Assembly: GCF_000379725.1 (NCBI RefSeq)
Contig: NZ_KB903638.1
Coordinates: 1-55,714, forward strand
Length of the DNA: 55,714 nt
Reading direction: 5' to 3'
Source: Cytophaga aurantiaca DSM 3654
Lineage (GTDB): Bacteria > Bacteroidota > Bacteroidia > Cytophagales > Cytophagaceae
Part shown: positions 8,693-16,499 of the stretch, piece by piece
Numbering within the stretch: the stretch's first letter is position 1
How the letters are laid out: every line of letters begins with the position of its first letter
The notes under the pieces: generated by a model
Databases searched by the model: none
The model's input: the letters and a program-made list of their open reading frames with translations, nothing else
Told to the model about the DNA's origin: nothing
Made by a program: the position numbers and the translations under genes

Positions 8693-9628
8693 ATGAAGAG
8701 TTCTATTTTTACACTTACGCTGAGTCCTGCATTTGACAAAAGTACTTCAGTTGATCGTGTACAACCCGAGCATAAATTACGTTGTGACAACCCTATTTAC
8801 CAACCGGGCGGCGGCGGAATCAATGTTTCAAGAGCAATTAAAAAATTAGGAGGAAGCTCTGTAGCCCTATACCCTATTGGCGGAGATACAGGAAATCATT
8901 TTAAGACATTATTAACGGAGGAAGGAATTGAACAGATTACCTTTCAGATAAAAAACTGGACACGTGAAAACTTCATTGTTGTAGAACGTTCTACAAACAA
9001 TCAATTCCGTTTTGGCATGCCTGGTTCTGAGATCTATAAAGAAGAATGGGAACAGATGCTTGCAGTGATTCAGGATCCGGCAAATGATTTTGAATATTTT
9101 GTAGTAAGCGGAAGTACACCTAAAGGTGTTCCCGATGAATTTTATACACGCCTTTCTCAAATTGTTTTACAAAAGAAAGCACGTTTAATCCTTGATACTT
9201 CAGGAGATGCATTAAAGCATTCATTAAAAGAAGGCATTTTTCTTTGCAAGCCAAACATTACTGAGCTTAGCGAGATTGTAGGCAAAGAACTTACTACAAC
9301 CGAACAACAAGAATCTGCAGCCATGGAAATTATCAATTCCGGTAAAGTAGAGATCTTAGTTGTATCGCTTGGCGGTGCCGGAGCTTTCTTAGCTTCAAAA
9401 CAAGGGATCTATCACGTAACTGCACCACCGGTAGAAAAGAAAAGTACCGTAGGTGCCGGAGATAGCATGGTTGCCGGTATGGTATTAAGCCTTTCCAGAG
9501 GTAGCTCCTACGAAGATGTAATCAAATTTGGTGTTGCCTGCGGTACCGCAGCAACCATGAATTTTGGTACAGAGCTTTGTAAGAAAGAAGATGTTGAGCG
9601 CTTATATGCTCAGCTTGGAGGAAAATAA
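8693..9628 (+). CDS. PfkB-family hexose-phosphate kinase (phosphofructokinase-like)
   Basis: The 311-residue protein belongs to the ribokinase/PfkB superfamily. TLSPAFDKS opens the substrate domain, PGGGGINVSRAIKKLGG matches the first family signature as seen in 1-phosphofructokinase and Pfk-2 proteins, and VGAGDSMVAGM carries the catalytic base Asp257 and the anion hole. It likely phosphorylates fructose 1-phosphate, fructose 6-phosphate or tagatose 6-phosphate with ATP; the exact sugar cannot be decided here. It follows the TrpF-like gene by 5 bases and precedes a peptide transporter by 30 bases. There is no fructose PTS nearby, which argues against a fructose-PTS pathway enzyme. Confidence 0.85.
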   Translation: MKSSIFTLTLSPAFDKSTSVDRVQPEHKLRCDNPIYQPGGGGINVSRAIKKLGGSSVALYPIGGDTGNHFKTLLTEEGIEQITFQIKNWTRENFIVVERSTNNQFRFGMPGSEIYKEEWEQMLAVIQDPANDFEYFVVSGSTPKGVPDEFYTRLSQIVLQKKARLILDTSGDALKHSLKEGIFLCKPNITELSEIVGKELTTTEQQESAAMEIINSGKVEILVVSLGGAGAFLASKQGIYHVTAPPVEKKSTVGAGDSMVAGMVLSLSRGSSYEDVIKFGVACGTAATMNFGTELCKKEDVERLYAQLGGK

Positions 9629-9658
9629 GAAATCGCATTAGAATCAAGGTTCACATAT

Positions 9659-11263
9659 ATGAGTAACCAACGAATAGAAACTTCAACAACGAACGGAATG
9701 CCTTCAGGTGTTCCGTTTATTGTTGGTAACGAAGCTGCTGAACGTTTCAGCTTCTATGGCATGCGAGCAATCCTTGCCATTTTTATGACCAATTATTTAT
9801 ATATGACTGAAAGTTCTGCAACAGAATGGGGTCATACATTTAATTCAGCAGTTTATTTTACACCGATTTTAGGAGCATTCTTAGCGGATATCTTTATTGG
9901 TAAATATCGTACCATTCTGCTTCTTTCCATTCTATATTGTTTTGGCCACTTGGTTCTCGCATTAAATGAAACCAAGGATGGATTATTTTGGGGATTAACG
10001 TTGATCTCTATCGGTGCAGGTGGTATCAAGCCCTGTGTTTCTGCGCATGTAGGAGATCAGTTCGGAACAAAAAACAAACACCTGATCGAAAAAGTATTTT
10101 CTATTTTTTACTTCGCCGTTAACTTCGGTTCACTATTCAGTACCTTACTAACACCTTATTTATTGGAACATTATGGACCTGCTTATGCATTCGGATTACC
10201 AGGTATACTCATGTTCATTGCTACATACATTTTTTGGTTGGGGAGAAAAAAATTCGTTCACGTACCTCCTTTTGGCAAAGCCTATTTCAAAACAATTTTC
10301 GGAAAAGAAGGCTTGGCTGCTATTGGTAGACTGTTATTTATATATGCTTTCATTGCCATCTTTTGGGCACTGTATGACCAACATTCAAGTACATGGGTTT
10401 ACCAATCTAAAAGTGCTTTTCTAAATAAGGATATTAATCTTTTTGGATGGGTAGAGTTTACGCTCCTTCCTTCACAGATACAAGTTGCGAACCCTCTTTT
10501 TGTACTTATATTAATTCCATTATCGGCATTTGTTATTTACCCTGCTCTGAATAAAATCATTCCGTTAAAACCGCTAATAAAAATCCTGATTGGAATGTTT
10601 CTTTGTGCTGCAGCCTTTATAATAGCTGCTTATATTGAAAAGAGAATTTCTACGGGCATTGAAACAAGTGTATGGTGGCAGTTCCTCGCCTACTTTGTTT
10701 TAACCATGGCTGAAGTAATGGTTTCGATTACAGCGCTTGAGTTTTCTTATACACAAGCACCCAATCAAATGAAATCAACGGTAATGGGAATTTTCATGTT
10801 TTCAATTTCTCTTGGAAACATATTGGTTGCTGTGGTTTCAAATTATAACAACTTACACTATGAAGTTGCATCTATTGATACCGGCGCAAAAACTTATATA
10901 ACAATAAAAGATTACACTCCGGTTAAGGGTGAAAAAATAGAATTTGAAGAAGGAACCGGTCTATTCATTCTTCAAAAGGGAGCTAAAAATGTTGTAGATA
11001 CGATTCCTTTAGGCGGAACCTATTTGGTGGGTACTATAGATGCAACTTCCAAACAATTTACACTGGAAGATAATGGTTGGAGTGCTATTGAAACGATTAA
11101 AAAATCAGATTTGCCAGCTGGTTATAAAGTGGCATTTCATCGTTTTAAGCATGAAACCTACTTCTATATGTATGCCATTCTTATGTTCGTAACAGCTGTT
11201 TTATTCATCGGTGTGGCTATTAAATATAAAGGAAAAACTTACATTCAGGGAGAGCCTAATTAG
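9659..11263 (+). CDS. Proton-dependent oligopeptide transporter (POT/PTR family)
   Basis: This inner-membrane major-facilitator protein imports di- and tripeptides with protons. The 534-residue sequence has the early motif EAAERFSFYGMRAILAIFM (ERFSFYG is the POT ExxERFxYY-like motif). It also has FTPILGAFLADIFIGKYRT and the PTR2 signature region SIGAGGIKPCVSAHVGDQFG, and many hydrophobic helices. Between about residues 393 and 497, before the last membrane helix, there is a hydrophilic insertion of roughly 100 residues of beta-rich character (IDTGAKTYITIKDYTPVKG onward), not part of the core fold. It may be co-transcribed with the two upstream genes (30-base gap). Confidence 0.9.
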   Translation: MSNQRIETSTTNGMPSGVPFIVGNEAAERFSFYGMRAILAIFMTNYLYMTESSATEWGHTFNSAVYFTPILGAFLADIFIGKYRTILLLSILYCFGHLVLALNETKDGLFWGLTLISIGAGGIKPCVSAHVGDQFGTKNKHLIEKVFSIFYFAVNFGSLFSTLLTPYLLEHYGPAYAFGLPGILMFIATYIFWLGRKKFVHVPPFGKAYFKTIFGKEGLAAIGRLLFIYAFIAIFWALYDQHSSTWVYQSKSAFLNKDINLFGWVEFTLLPSQIQVANPLFVLILIPLSAFVIYPALNKIIPLKPLIKILIGMFLCAAAFIIAAYIEKRISTGIETSVWWQFLAYFVLTMAEVMVSITALEFSYTQAPNQMKSTVMGIFMFSISLGNILVAVVSNYNNLHYEVASIDTGAKTYITIKDYTPVKGEKIEFEEGTGLFILQKGAKNVVDTIPLGGTYLVGTIDATSKQFTLEDNGWSAIETIKKSDLPAGYKVAFHRFKHETYFYMYAILMFVTAVLFIGVAIKYKGKTYIQGEPN

Positions 11264-11314
11264 CCTTTTCCTGAATATTTTTAAAATAAATTTCTTTATA
11301 TCAATTAATTAGTT

Positions 11315-11322
11315 TATATTTG
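11315..11322 (+). promoter_or_regulatory. Predicted -7 promoter element of deaD
   Basis: TATATTTG matches the Bacteroidota -7 consensus TAnnTTTG. Transcription would start near 11327-11330 and give a leader of about 235 bases before deaD. No clear -33 TTG element is seen at ideal spacing; the region upstream is AT-rich. Confidence 0.5.
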
Positions 11323-11374
11323 CATGTCTTTTGAGTAATGCGTTGGCAAATGGCTGACTTAATTCACAAGGAAT

Positions 11375-11516
11375 GTGCGTGTGACGCACCGCTGAAAAAA
11401 TACCACTCCTATAGTCTCGAGGTAGACTATACTACTTGTCAATCTGTTTCTAGGATTAATAGATTTTGATGTCCCAAGGTATTTTTTCATTACACCTTTC
11501 GGATATATTATGTAAT
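11375..11516 (+). ncRNA. Structured 5' leader of deaD (multi-hairpin RNA)
   Basis: Four complementary pairs lie in series or nested. GTGCGT (11375-11380) pairs with ACGCAC (11384-11389). The long closing stem GAAAAAATACC (11394-11404) pairs perfectly with GGTATTTTTTC (11478-11488). Inside it, TATAGTCT (11410-11417) pairs with AGACTATA (11424-11431). After it, ATTACA (11489-11494) pairs with TGTAAT (11511-11516). This is far more pairing than the surrounding AT-rich intergenic DNA. It fits a regulatory leader of an RNA helicase gene (autoregulation or cold response), or a separate small RNA whose closing stem ends in a U-run. I do not recognise it as a named RNA family. Confidence 0.6.
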
Positions 11517-11563
11517 CTAGAAAAGACGACGAAATAATTCATTTAACAAATTAAAAACATCCT

Positions 11564-13327
11564 ATGTTATTTAAAGACCTTGGATTGTCTCCTGAAGTTG
11601 TGGAGGCTATCGAATCTATTGGCTATTCTGAAGCTACTCCTATCCAGGAAAAAACAATTCCAATTTTAATGACAGGCAAAGACCTTACAGGTCAGGCACA
11701 AACAGGTACAGGTAAGACTGCTGCCTTTGGTATCCCTGCTATTGAACATGTTGATATTTCTATCAACCAAACACAATCATTAATTCTTTGTCCTACACGT
11801 GAACTTGCTTTACAGGTTTCAACTGAATTAAAAAAATTAGCTAAATTCAAAAAAGGCTTACGTGTACTTGCAGTATACGGTGGTGAGTCAATCGAAAGAC
11901 AAATCAAAGATTTGAAATTCGGTGCACACATTGTTGTTGGTACTCCGGGTCGTATTATTGATCACTTAGACAGACGTACACTTAATGCTTCTCACCTTTC
12001 TCAGATCATTTTAGATGAAGCTGATGAAATGTTGAACATGGGTTTCAGAGAAGATATCGAATTAATCTTAACTCGTTTACCTGAACAACGTCAGACTGTA
12101 TTGTTCTCTGCAACACTTGCACCGCCTATCTTAGCGCTTGCTAAACGTTTCCAGAACAATCCTGAAATTATCAAAATCGAAAGAAAAGAATTAACAATTT
12201 CTACTGTTGAACAATTCTACTACTTAGTTAGAAATGCTCAGAAAACAGAAATCGTTACGCAGATCATTGATTTGAATAACCTTCAGTTGATGTTGATTTT
12301 CTGTAACACAAAAAGAAAAGTTGAAGAAGTTACAGACGAATTGAAAGCATACGGACACAATCCGATCAGCTTACACGGTGATAAAACACAACGTGACAGA
12401 ACAGAAGTAATGAATAAGTTCCGTAAAGGTCAGGCAAACATTCTTGTTGCTACAGACGTTGCGGCACGTGGTATTGACGTTACTGGTGTTGATGCTGTAA
12501 TCAACTACGATGTTCCGTTGGATATCGAAAATTATGTTCACCGTATCGGTAGAACAGGTAGAGCAGGTCAATTAGGTAAATCATTCACATTGGTTACCAA
12601 TGATGAGAAATACAAATTGAGAGACATCGAGCGTTACACAAAAGCAACAATCGAAAAAGCTGAAACTCCTACCCGTCAGGAATTAGTAGCATATAAAAAA
12701 GATAAATTAGCTACTCGTATTACTACTGAATTAGAGAAACCAAATATTAAAATCTGGGCTGATCTATTAGAAGAGTACAAGGAAAAAGGTATCACTGCTG
12801 AACAGATTGCTATTGCTTTACTTTCTAAAGAAATGAAAGACTTAGCTGAACCTGAACGCAGAGAACGTACGTTTGAAGATCGTGGTGATCGTGGTGGCCG
12901 CTTTGAAAGAGGTGGTGATCGTGGTGGTCGTTTCGAAAGAGGTGGTGATCGTGGCGACAGAAGAGACGGACCTCGCAGAGATGGCCGTTCTTCAGAGCGT
13001 TTTGGTGATAGACCTGCAGCTTCAAGAGACCGCGATGGTGGTGAAAGACGTGAAAGAACACCTCGTCCAAGAACAAGCGATGCTAGCATGGCACGTTTAT
13101 TCGTAAACGTTGGTCGTATTGATCGCATCTCTCCTGGCGATATCGTTGGTGCATTTGCTGGCGAAGCGAACATCAAAGGTTCTCAGATCGGACAAATTGA
13201 TATCTTCGATAAATATTCATTTGTTGAACTTCCTCATGATCTTGTTGATCAGGTTATGGACGGAATGAGAAACAATAAAATTAAAGGTAAATCAATCAAC
13301 ATCGAGATCTCGAACGGTAAGCAATAA
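11564..13327 (+). CDS. deaD: DEAD-box RNA helicase with DbpA-type RNA-binding domain
   Basis: This ATP-dependent RNA helicase acts in ribosome assembly and RNA turnover, often in the cold. The 587-residue protein has the Q motif (about 2-28), Walker A AQTGTGKT, PTRELALQ, the DEAD box at 151-154 and the SAT motif. It also has the C-lobe helicase motifs VATDVAARGIDV and HRIGRTGRAG. A DbpA-like RNA-binding domain occupies the C-terminus (about 505-583, starting MARLFVNVGRIDRI). Between them is an Arg/Gly/Asp-rich linker (about 430-500) built on repeats of DRGGRFERGG, which resembles RGG-type RNA-binding tails. A long structured leader precedes it. rsmE follows by 3 bases, so the two are probably co-translated. 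Confidence 0.95.
   Translation: MLFKDLGLSPEVVEAIESIGYSEATPIQEKTIPILMTGKDLTGQAQTGTGKTAAFGIPAIEHVDISINQTQSLILCPTRELALQVSTELKKLAKFKKGLRVLAVYGGESIERQIKDLKFGAHIVVGTPGRIIDHLDRRTLNASHLSQIILDEADEMLNMGFREDIELILTRLPEQRQTVLFSATLAPPILALAKRFQNNPEIIKIERKELTISTVEQFYYLVRNAQKTEIVTQIIDLNNLQLMLIFCNTKRKVEEVTDELKAYGHNPISLHGDKTQRDRTEVMNKFRKGQANILVATDVAARGIDVTGVDAVINYDVPLDIENYVHRIGRTGRAGQLGKSFTLVTNDEKYKLRDIERYTKATIEKAETPTRQELVAYKKDKLATRITTELEKPNIKIWADLLEEYKEKGITAEQIAIALLSKEMKDLAEPERRERTFEDRGDRGGRFERGGDRGGRFERGGDRGDRRDGPRRDGRSSERFGDRPAASRDRDGGERRERTPRPRTSDASMARLFVNVGRIDRISPGDIVGAFAGEANIKGSQIGQIDIFDKYSFVELPHDLVDQVMDGMRNNKIKGKSINIEISNGKQ
12882..12955 (+). repeat. In-gene tandem repeat encoding the RGG-like linker of DeaD
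   Basis: Imperfect copies of a roughly 30-base unit (GGTGGTGATCGTGG-type) encode DRGGRFERGG repeats. The unit is purine- and G-rich compared with the rest of the gene. It may vary in copy number between strains. Confidence 0.7.
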
Positions 13328-13330
13328 GTA

Positions 13331-14038
13331 ATGAGCCATTTGTTTTTAAACAAAGACGTTTATTCATGCATACTTGATGAACAGGAATCTGTTCATGTTG
13401 TGAAAGTACTTAGATTAAAAGAAGGTGATGCCATTACTGTTACAAACGGTAATGGCATTATTGTTTCTGCACAGATCACAAAAGCAGATCATCGCAAGTG
13501 CGGATATAAAATAATCGAAGAACAAAAGATTGATAAACGATCTGCTGCACGAATACATATAGCCATCTCTCCTACTAAAAATATCGAGCGTATGGAATGG
13601 CTTGTTGAAAAATGCACTGAGTTTGGTATTGATGCATTCAGTTTTGTTTTAACAGAACATTCTGAGCGCAAAAATTTAGCGGTTACTAAGTTAGAGAAAA
13701 CATCTTTTGCAGCGATTAAGCAGAGCGGTCAACCCTTTCTTCCAGTCTTCAGTGAATTGATTGCATTTAATAATTTTTTAAAGCAGGATTTTTCTGCATA
13801 CGAATACAAATTAATAGCTTGTCTGGACGAGGATATAAAACCGACAATCATGCAATTGGTACCTGCCAATAAATCGTGTATCGTATTGATCGGTCCGGAA
13901 GGTGATTTTACTGGATCAGAAGTACAGCAGGCTGTTGAAAAAGGATTTGTAAAAATATCGTTAGGAAATTCTATCTTACGTACTGAAACGGCAGCCATTG
14001 CGTCTTGCCATATTTTGAATTTGATTCAGGAGAAATGA
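13331..14038 (+). CDS. rsmE: 16S rRNA (uracil-1498-N3)-methyltransferase RsmE
   Basis: The enzyme methylates U1498 of 16S rRNA in the assembled small subunit using S-adenosylmethionine. The 235-residue protein has normal family length. It has an N-terminal PUA-like domain (HVVKVLRLKEGDAITVTNGNG). The SPOUT/trefoil-knot C-terminal half carries IALSPTKNIERMEWLVEKCTE-like sequence, HSERKN, AIKQSGQ, LIGPEGDFTGSE and LGNSILRTETAA. It follows deaD by 3 bases and overlaps the next gene by 4 (ATGA), giving a translation-linked set with the helicase that fits a ribosome-maturation operon. Confidence 0.95.
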   Translation: MSHLFLNKDVYSCILDEQESVHVVKVLRLKEGDAITVTNGNGIIVSAQITKADHRKCGYKIIEEQKIDKRSAARIHIAISPTKNIERMEWLVEKCTEFGIDAFSFVLTEHSERKNLAVTKLEKTSFAAIKQSGQPFLPVFSELIAFNNFLKQDFSAYEYKLIACLDEDIKPTIMQLVPANKSCIVLIGPEGDFTGSEVQQAVEKGFVKISLGNSILRTETAAIASCHILNLIQEK

Positions 14039-14691
14039 AAAGATTATTTATAGTATCTGCAGTATTGCTTTTATTCTGTTCTTCCACTTTTCAACCTTCA
14101 TTTAAAATTGCAAAACTGAAGTATCAAGGTGGCGGTGATTGGTATGCGAATAAAACGTCTCTGCCCAATCTGATTGCGTTCTGCAACAAGAATGTCGGAC
14201 TTAATTTAGCTCCCGAAGAAAGTGTTGTTGAGGCTGGTAGTGTTGATTTATTTCAGTATCCGCTTGTACATATGACAGGGCATGGCAACGTGGTGTTTTC
14301 TTCTACGGAAGTACAAAATTTACGCAATTATTTAATTGGCGGAGGCTTTCTGCACATTGATGATAATTACGGGATGGATAAATTTATTCGTCCTGAATTG
14401 AAAAAAATATTCCCTGAATGTGACTTAATTGAACTTCCATTTTCACACGATATTTATCATCAGAAATATAATTTTAACAATGGACTTCCAAAGGTGCACG
14501 AGCATGATGGAAAAACGCCAAAGGGGTATGGTATCCTATATAAAGGGCGTTTAGTTGTTTTCTACAGCTATGAGTGCGACCTTGGCAACGGATGGGAAGA
14601 TAAGCAAGTATATAACGATTCGGATGAAGTGCGTACAAAAGCGCTGCAAATGGGTGCAAATATTGTATGTTATGCGCTTACAACTTATTAA
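14035..14691 (+). CDS. Exported DUF4159 protein
   Basis: I set the start at the ATG that overlaps the rsmE stop (ATGA), because it leads directly into a signal peptide (MKRLFIVSAVLLLFCSSTF). The 218-residue product has the DUF4159 pattern: KLKYQGGGDWYANKTSLPNL, then VHMTGHGNVVFSSTEVQNLR, GGFLHIDDNYGMD and ELPFSHDIYH. DUF4159 domains have a glutamine-amidotransferase/flavodoxin-like appearance but no established activity. The cleaved form would be periplasmic. Its tight coupling to rsmE does not explain its role. Confidence 0.85.
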   Translation: MKRLFIVSAVLLLFCSSTFQPSFKIAKLKYQGGGDWYANKTSLPNLIAFCNKNVGLNLAPEESVVEAGSVDLFQYPLVHMTGHGNVVFSSTEVQNLRNYLIGGGFLHIDDNYGMDKFIRPELKKIFPECDLIELPFSHDIYHQKYNFNNGLPKVHEHDGKTPKGYGILYKGRLVVFYSYECDLGNGWEDKQVYNDSDEVRTKALQMGANIVCYALTTY

Positions 14692-14748
14692 TTCCCAACA
14701 AAAAACATACATCTTAAAATAAATCCTGTTTTTCAGCAACAAATTCAC

Positions 14749-14756
14749 TAAATTTG
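14749..14756 (+). promoter_or_regulatory. Predicted -7 promoter element of the desaturase gene
   Basis: TAAATTTG fits the Bacteroidota TAnnTTTG -7 box, with a T-rich stretch (TGTTTTTC, about 14728) near the expected -33 position. The start point would be near 14761, leaving a leader of about 29 bases before the ATG at 14790. Confidence 0.45.
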
Positions 14757-14789
14757 ATGTTGTAATACAAACCAAACTAACCAAAAACA

Positions 14790-15551
14790 ATGTACGGTAC
14801 AGCCTGGCCCATTATTATCTTCTTTGTTGCACACTGGTATTTATCTTTGTTCAGCCAAACATTCTTTCTGCACAGATATTCTGCGCACGCAATGTTTAAG
14901 ATGAATCAATTCTGGGAGAAATTCTTCTTTATTTTCTTATATCTGACTCAAGGGTCTTCTTATTTAGTACCAAGAGCATATGGGGCACTTCACAGAATGC
15001 ATCATGCATATAGTGATACTGAAAAAGATCCGCACTCTCCGTTATATTCAAGAAATGCATTTGTAATGATGTGGAAGACAAAAGATATCTACAATGCAGT
15101 ATTGAGAAGAGAAGCTCAAGTTGAAGATAAATTCAATAAAAATTTACCTGAGTGGACGTTAATCGACAAACTTGGTGATATGTGGATCTCTCGTATTGTT
15201 TGGGGAACACTGTATGTATTATTCTACATTTACTTTGTACCGCCTACAATGTGGTATTTATATTTATTACTACCAATCCATTTCTTAATGGGACCTGTAC
15301 ACGGTGCTATTGTTAACTGGTTCGGACATAAATTAGGCTACCAAAACTATGATAACAAAGATGCGTCAAGAAATACACTTGCATTGGACGTGTTATTAGG
15401 TGGTGAGTTATTCCAGAACAATCACCATATGTATGGCAGCAGACCAAACTTCGCGATGAAGTGGTTTGAATTTGATCCTACCTACCCTGTTATAAAAGTA
15501 TTACACTATATGCATATTATACGTTTGGTTAATCCTGACGCGAAAGCATAA
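14790..15551 (+). CDS. Membrane fatty acid (acyl-CoA type) desaturase
   Basis: This integral-membrane di-iron enzyme introduces a double bond into a fatty acyl chain, adjusting membrane fluidity. The 253-residue protein has the three histidine boxes of the family: HRYSAH (28-33), HRMHH (68-72) and QNNHH (209-213). Hydrophobic helices lie between them, and it has the [13 protein letters not shown] motif typical of delta-9 acyl-CoA desaturases. It is shorter than animal enzymes and has no cytochrome b5 domain, so electrons must come from a separate carrier; the ferredoxin-reductase-like gene at 52002 is a conceivable but unproven one. It is expressed alone, with a strong terminator after it. 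Confidence 0.92.
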   Translation: MYGTAWPIIIFFVAHWYLSLFSQTFFLHRYSAHAMFKMNQFWEKFFFIFLYLTQGSSYLVPRAYGALHRMHHAYSDTEKDPHSPLYSRNAFVMMWKTKDIYNAVLRREAQVEDKFNKNLPEWTLIDKLGDMWISRIVWGTLYVLFYIYFVPPTMWYLYLLLPIHFLMGPVHGAIVNWFGHKLGYQNYDNKDASRNTLALDVLLGGELFQNNHHMYGSRPNFAMKWFEFDPTYPVIKVLHYMHIIRLVNPDAKA

Positions 15552-15570
15552 TTTGGATTGAAAAAATATT

Positions 15571-15616
15571 AAAAAATATCCCGTCCCGATAACTATCGAG
15601 ACGGGATATTTTTTTT
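15571..15616 (+). terminator. Rho-independent terminator after the desaturase gene
   Basis: A long hairpin whose outer stem pairs AAAAAATATCCCGTC (15571-15585) with GACGGGATATTTTTT, and whose inner stem is CGATA/TATCG. A run of T follows. Confidence 0.85.
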
Positions 15617-15628
15617 TGTCAGTATCTT

Positions 15629-15819
15629 GACACGATTAAAGGATTGCAGGATGGACAGGATTACCAGCTGCTCTTTAGTTTTTTTGTCTAAAATAGGATT
15701 CATTGGATTAAAAGAAAAATTGGATTATAGTCGCTTATAACTAACTAATGATCTTAACATGAAGTACCACTGGTAATCCTGTCCATCCTGCAATCCTTTA
15801 ATCTTGTCTGAATCGTGTC
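15629..15819. repeat. Inverted-repeat element, 33-bp perfect arms (MITE- or REP-like)
   Basis: The arms at 15635-15667 and 15770-15802 are exact reverse complements over 33 bases, start ATTAAAGGATTGCAGG, and contain three copies of AGGAT. Both sides also carry an outer GACACG / CGTGTC (15629-15634 and 15814-15819). The right side has 11 more bases between the outer and inner parts than the left. These 11 bases are flanked by ATT repeats, as expected for a slippage deletion on the left. The 102-base centre holds no gene. The element ends exactly at the stop codon of the next gene. Confidence 0.8.
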
Positions 15820-16341
15820 CTAGTCGCGTTTCCTCAACACCTCACCCGTAATAAACGCATTTTTCAAATTATTTTTATTAGAAAGAAACGTTATCAATGG
15901 ATGCTTTTGTTTTGCTTGCATTTCGTAAGGCTTCAAGTGCTGATCCACACCAAATATTGAAGGACTATCTAACGGATTATTTTGTGGCTCTTCGTAATTA
16001 ACAACTATAGGCTTTTGTACTTCTTGCTTATAGAATGCTTCGCGTGATACGATGTCAGTATTTTCTTTTTCAGGCCCTTCAATCTTACGTCTTATCTCTT
16101 CTGCTCTATTGTATTTACTCTGGTATCTTTTGGATACGGGAGTCGAATACGTAATCGTAGGAATAGCAATTGGTTTGGATTCCGTGCGATTTTGATTCAT
16201 ACCTGGAATGGATGGTAGTTTTGGAATCGGAGTCGGTATCGAATCCGTACGATTGTCTTTTTTTAAGGAGTCTTTTATCTGGGTATAAATATAAAACCCG
16301 ATTGCCAACACCCAGAATATTATCTTAAAATCGAAATCCAT
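15820..16341 (-). CDS. Membrane-anchored protein of unknown function
   Basis: The 173-residue protein has one N-terminal membrane helix (about 6-19, IIFWVLAIGFYIYT), a proline- and polar-rich middle (PTPIPKLPSIPG) with no predicted fold, and a more conserved-looking basic C-terminus (HPLITFLSNKNNLKNAFITGEVLRKRD). I recognise no family. It is divergent from smc with about 158 bases between the starts. Its stop codon directly abuts the inverted-repeat element, so the last residues could have been altered by that insertion. Confidence 0.65.
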   Translation of the reverse strand: MDFDFKIIFWVLAIGFYIYTQIKDSLKKDNRTDSIPTPIPKLPSIPGMNQNRTESKPIAIPTITYSTPVSKRYQSKYNRAEEIRRKIEGPEKENTDIVSREAFYKQEVQKPIVVNYEEPQNNPLDSPSIFGVDQHLKPYEMQAKQKHPLITFLSNKNNLKNAFITGEVLRKRD

Positions 16342-16499
16342 ACGCGTCTAACTAATTTGCTGGATACAAGATACATAAAAAAATATTCACTTGTGTTTTT
16401 GTGTATAAAACTGTTGATAAACGGGTATAATGGGGGCAGTATCTCCCTTCTAATTATCTTACTTTTAAAAGATTAAAATTGACAAGAGAGGCGAGTTCT

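Noticed and set aside
12676-13176. Long minus-strand frame opposite deaD (166 residues)
   Set aside because: It mirrors the Arg/Gly repeat region; the product is Ser/Arg/Pro-rich with no signal or domain, as expected for a shadow frame.
15629-15819. Interpretation of the 33-bp arms as a plain terminator
   Set aside because: The spacer of over 100 bases and the outer GACACG/CGTGTC pair do not fit a terminator; the real terminator is at 15571-15616.
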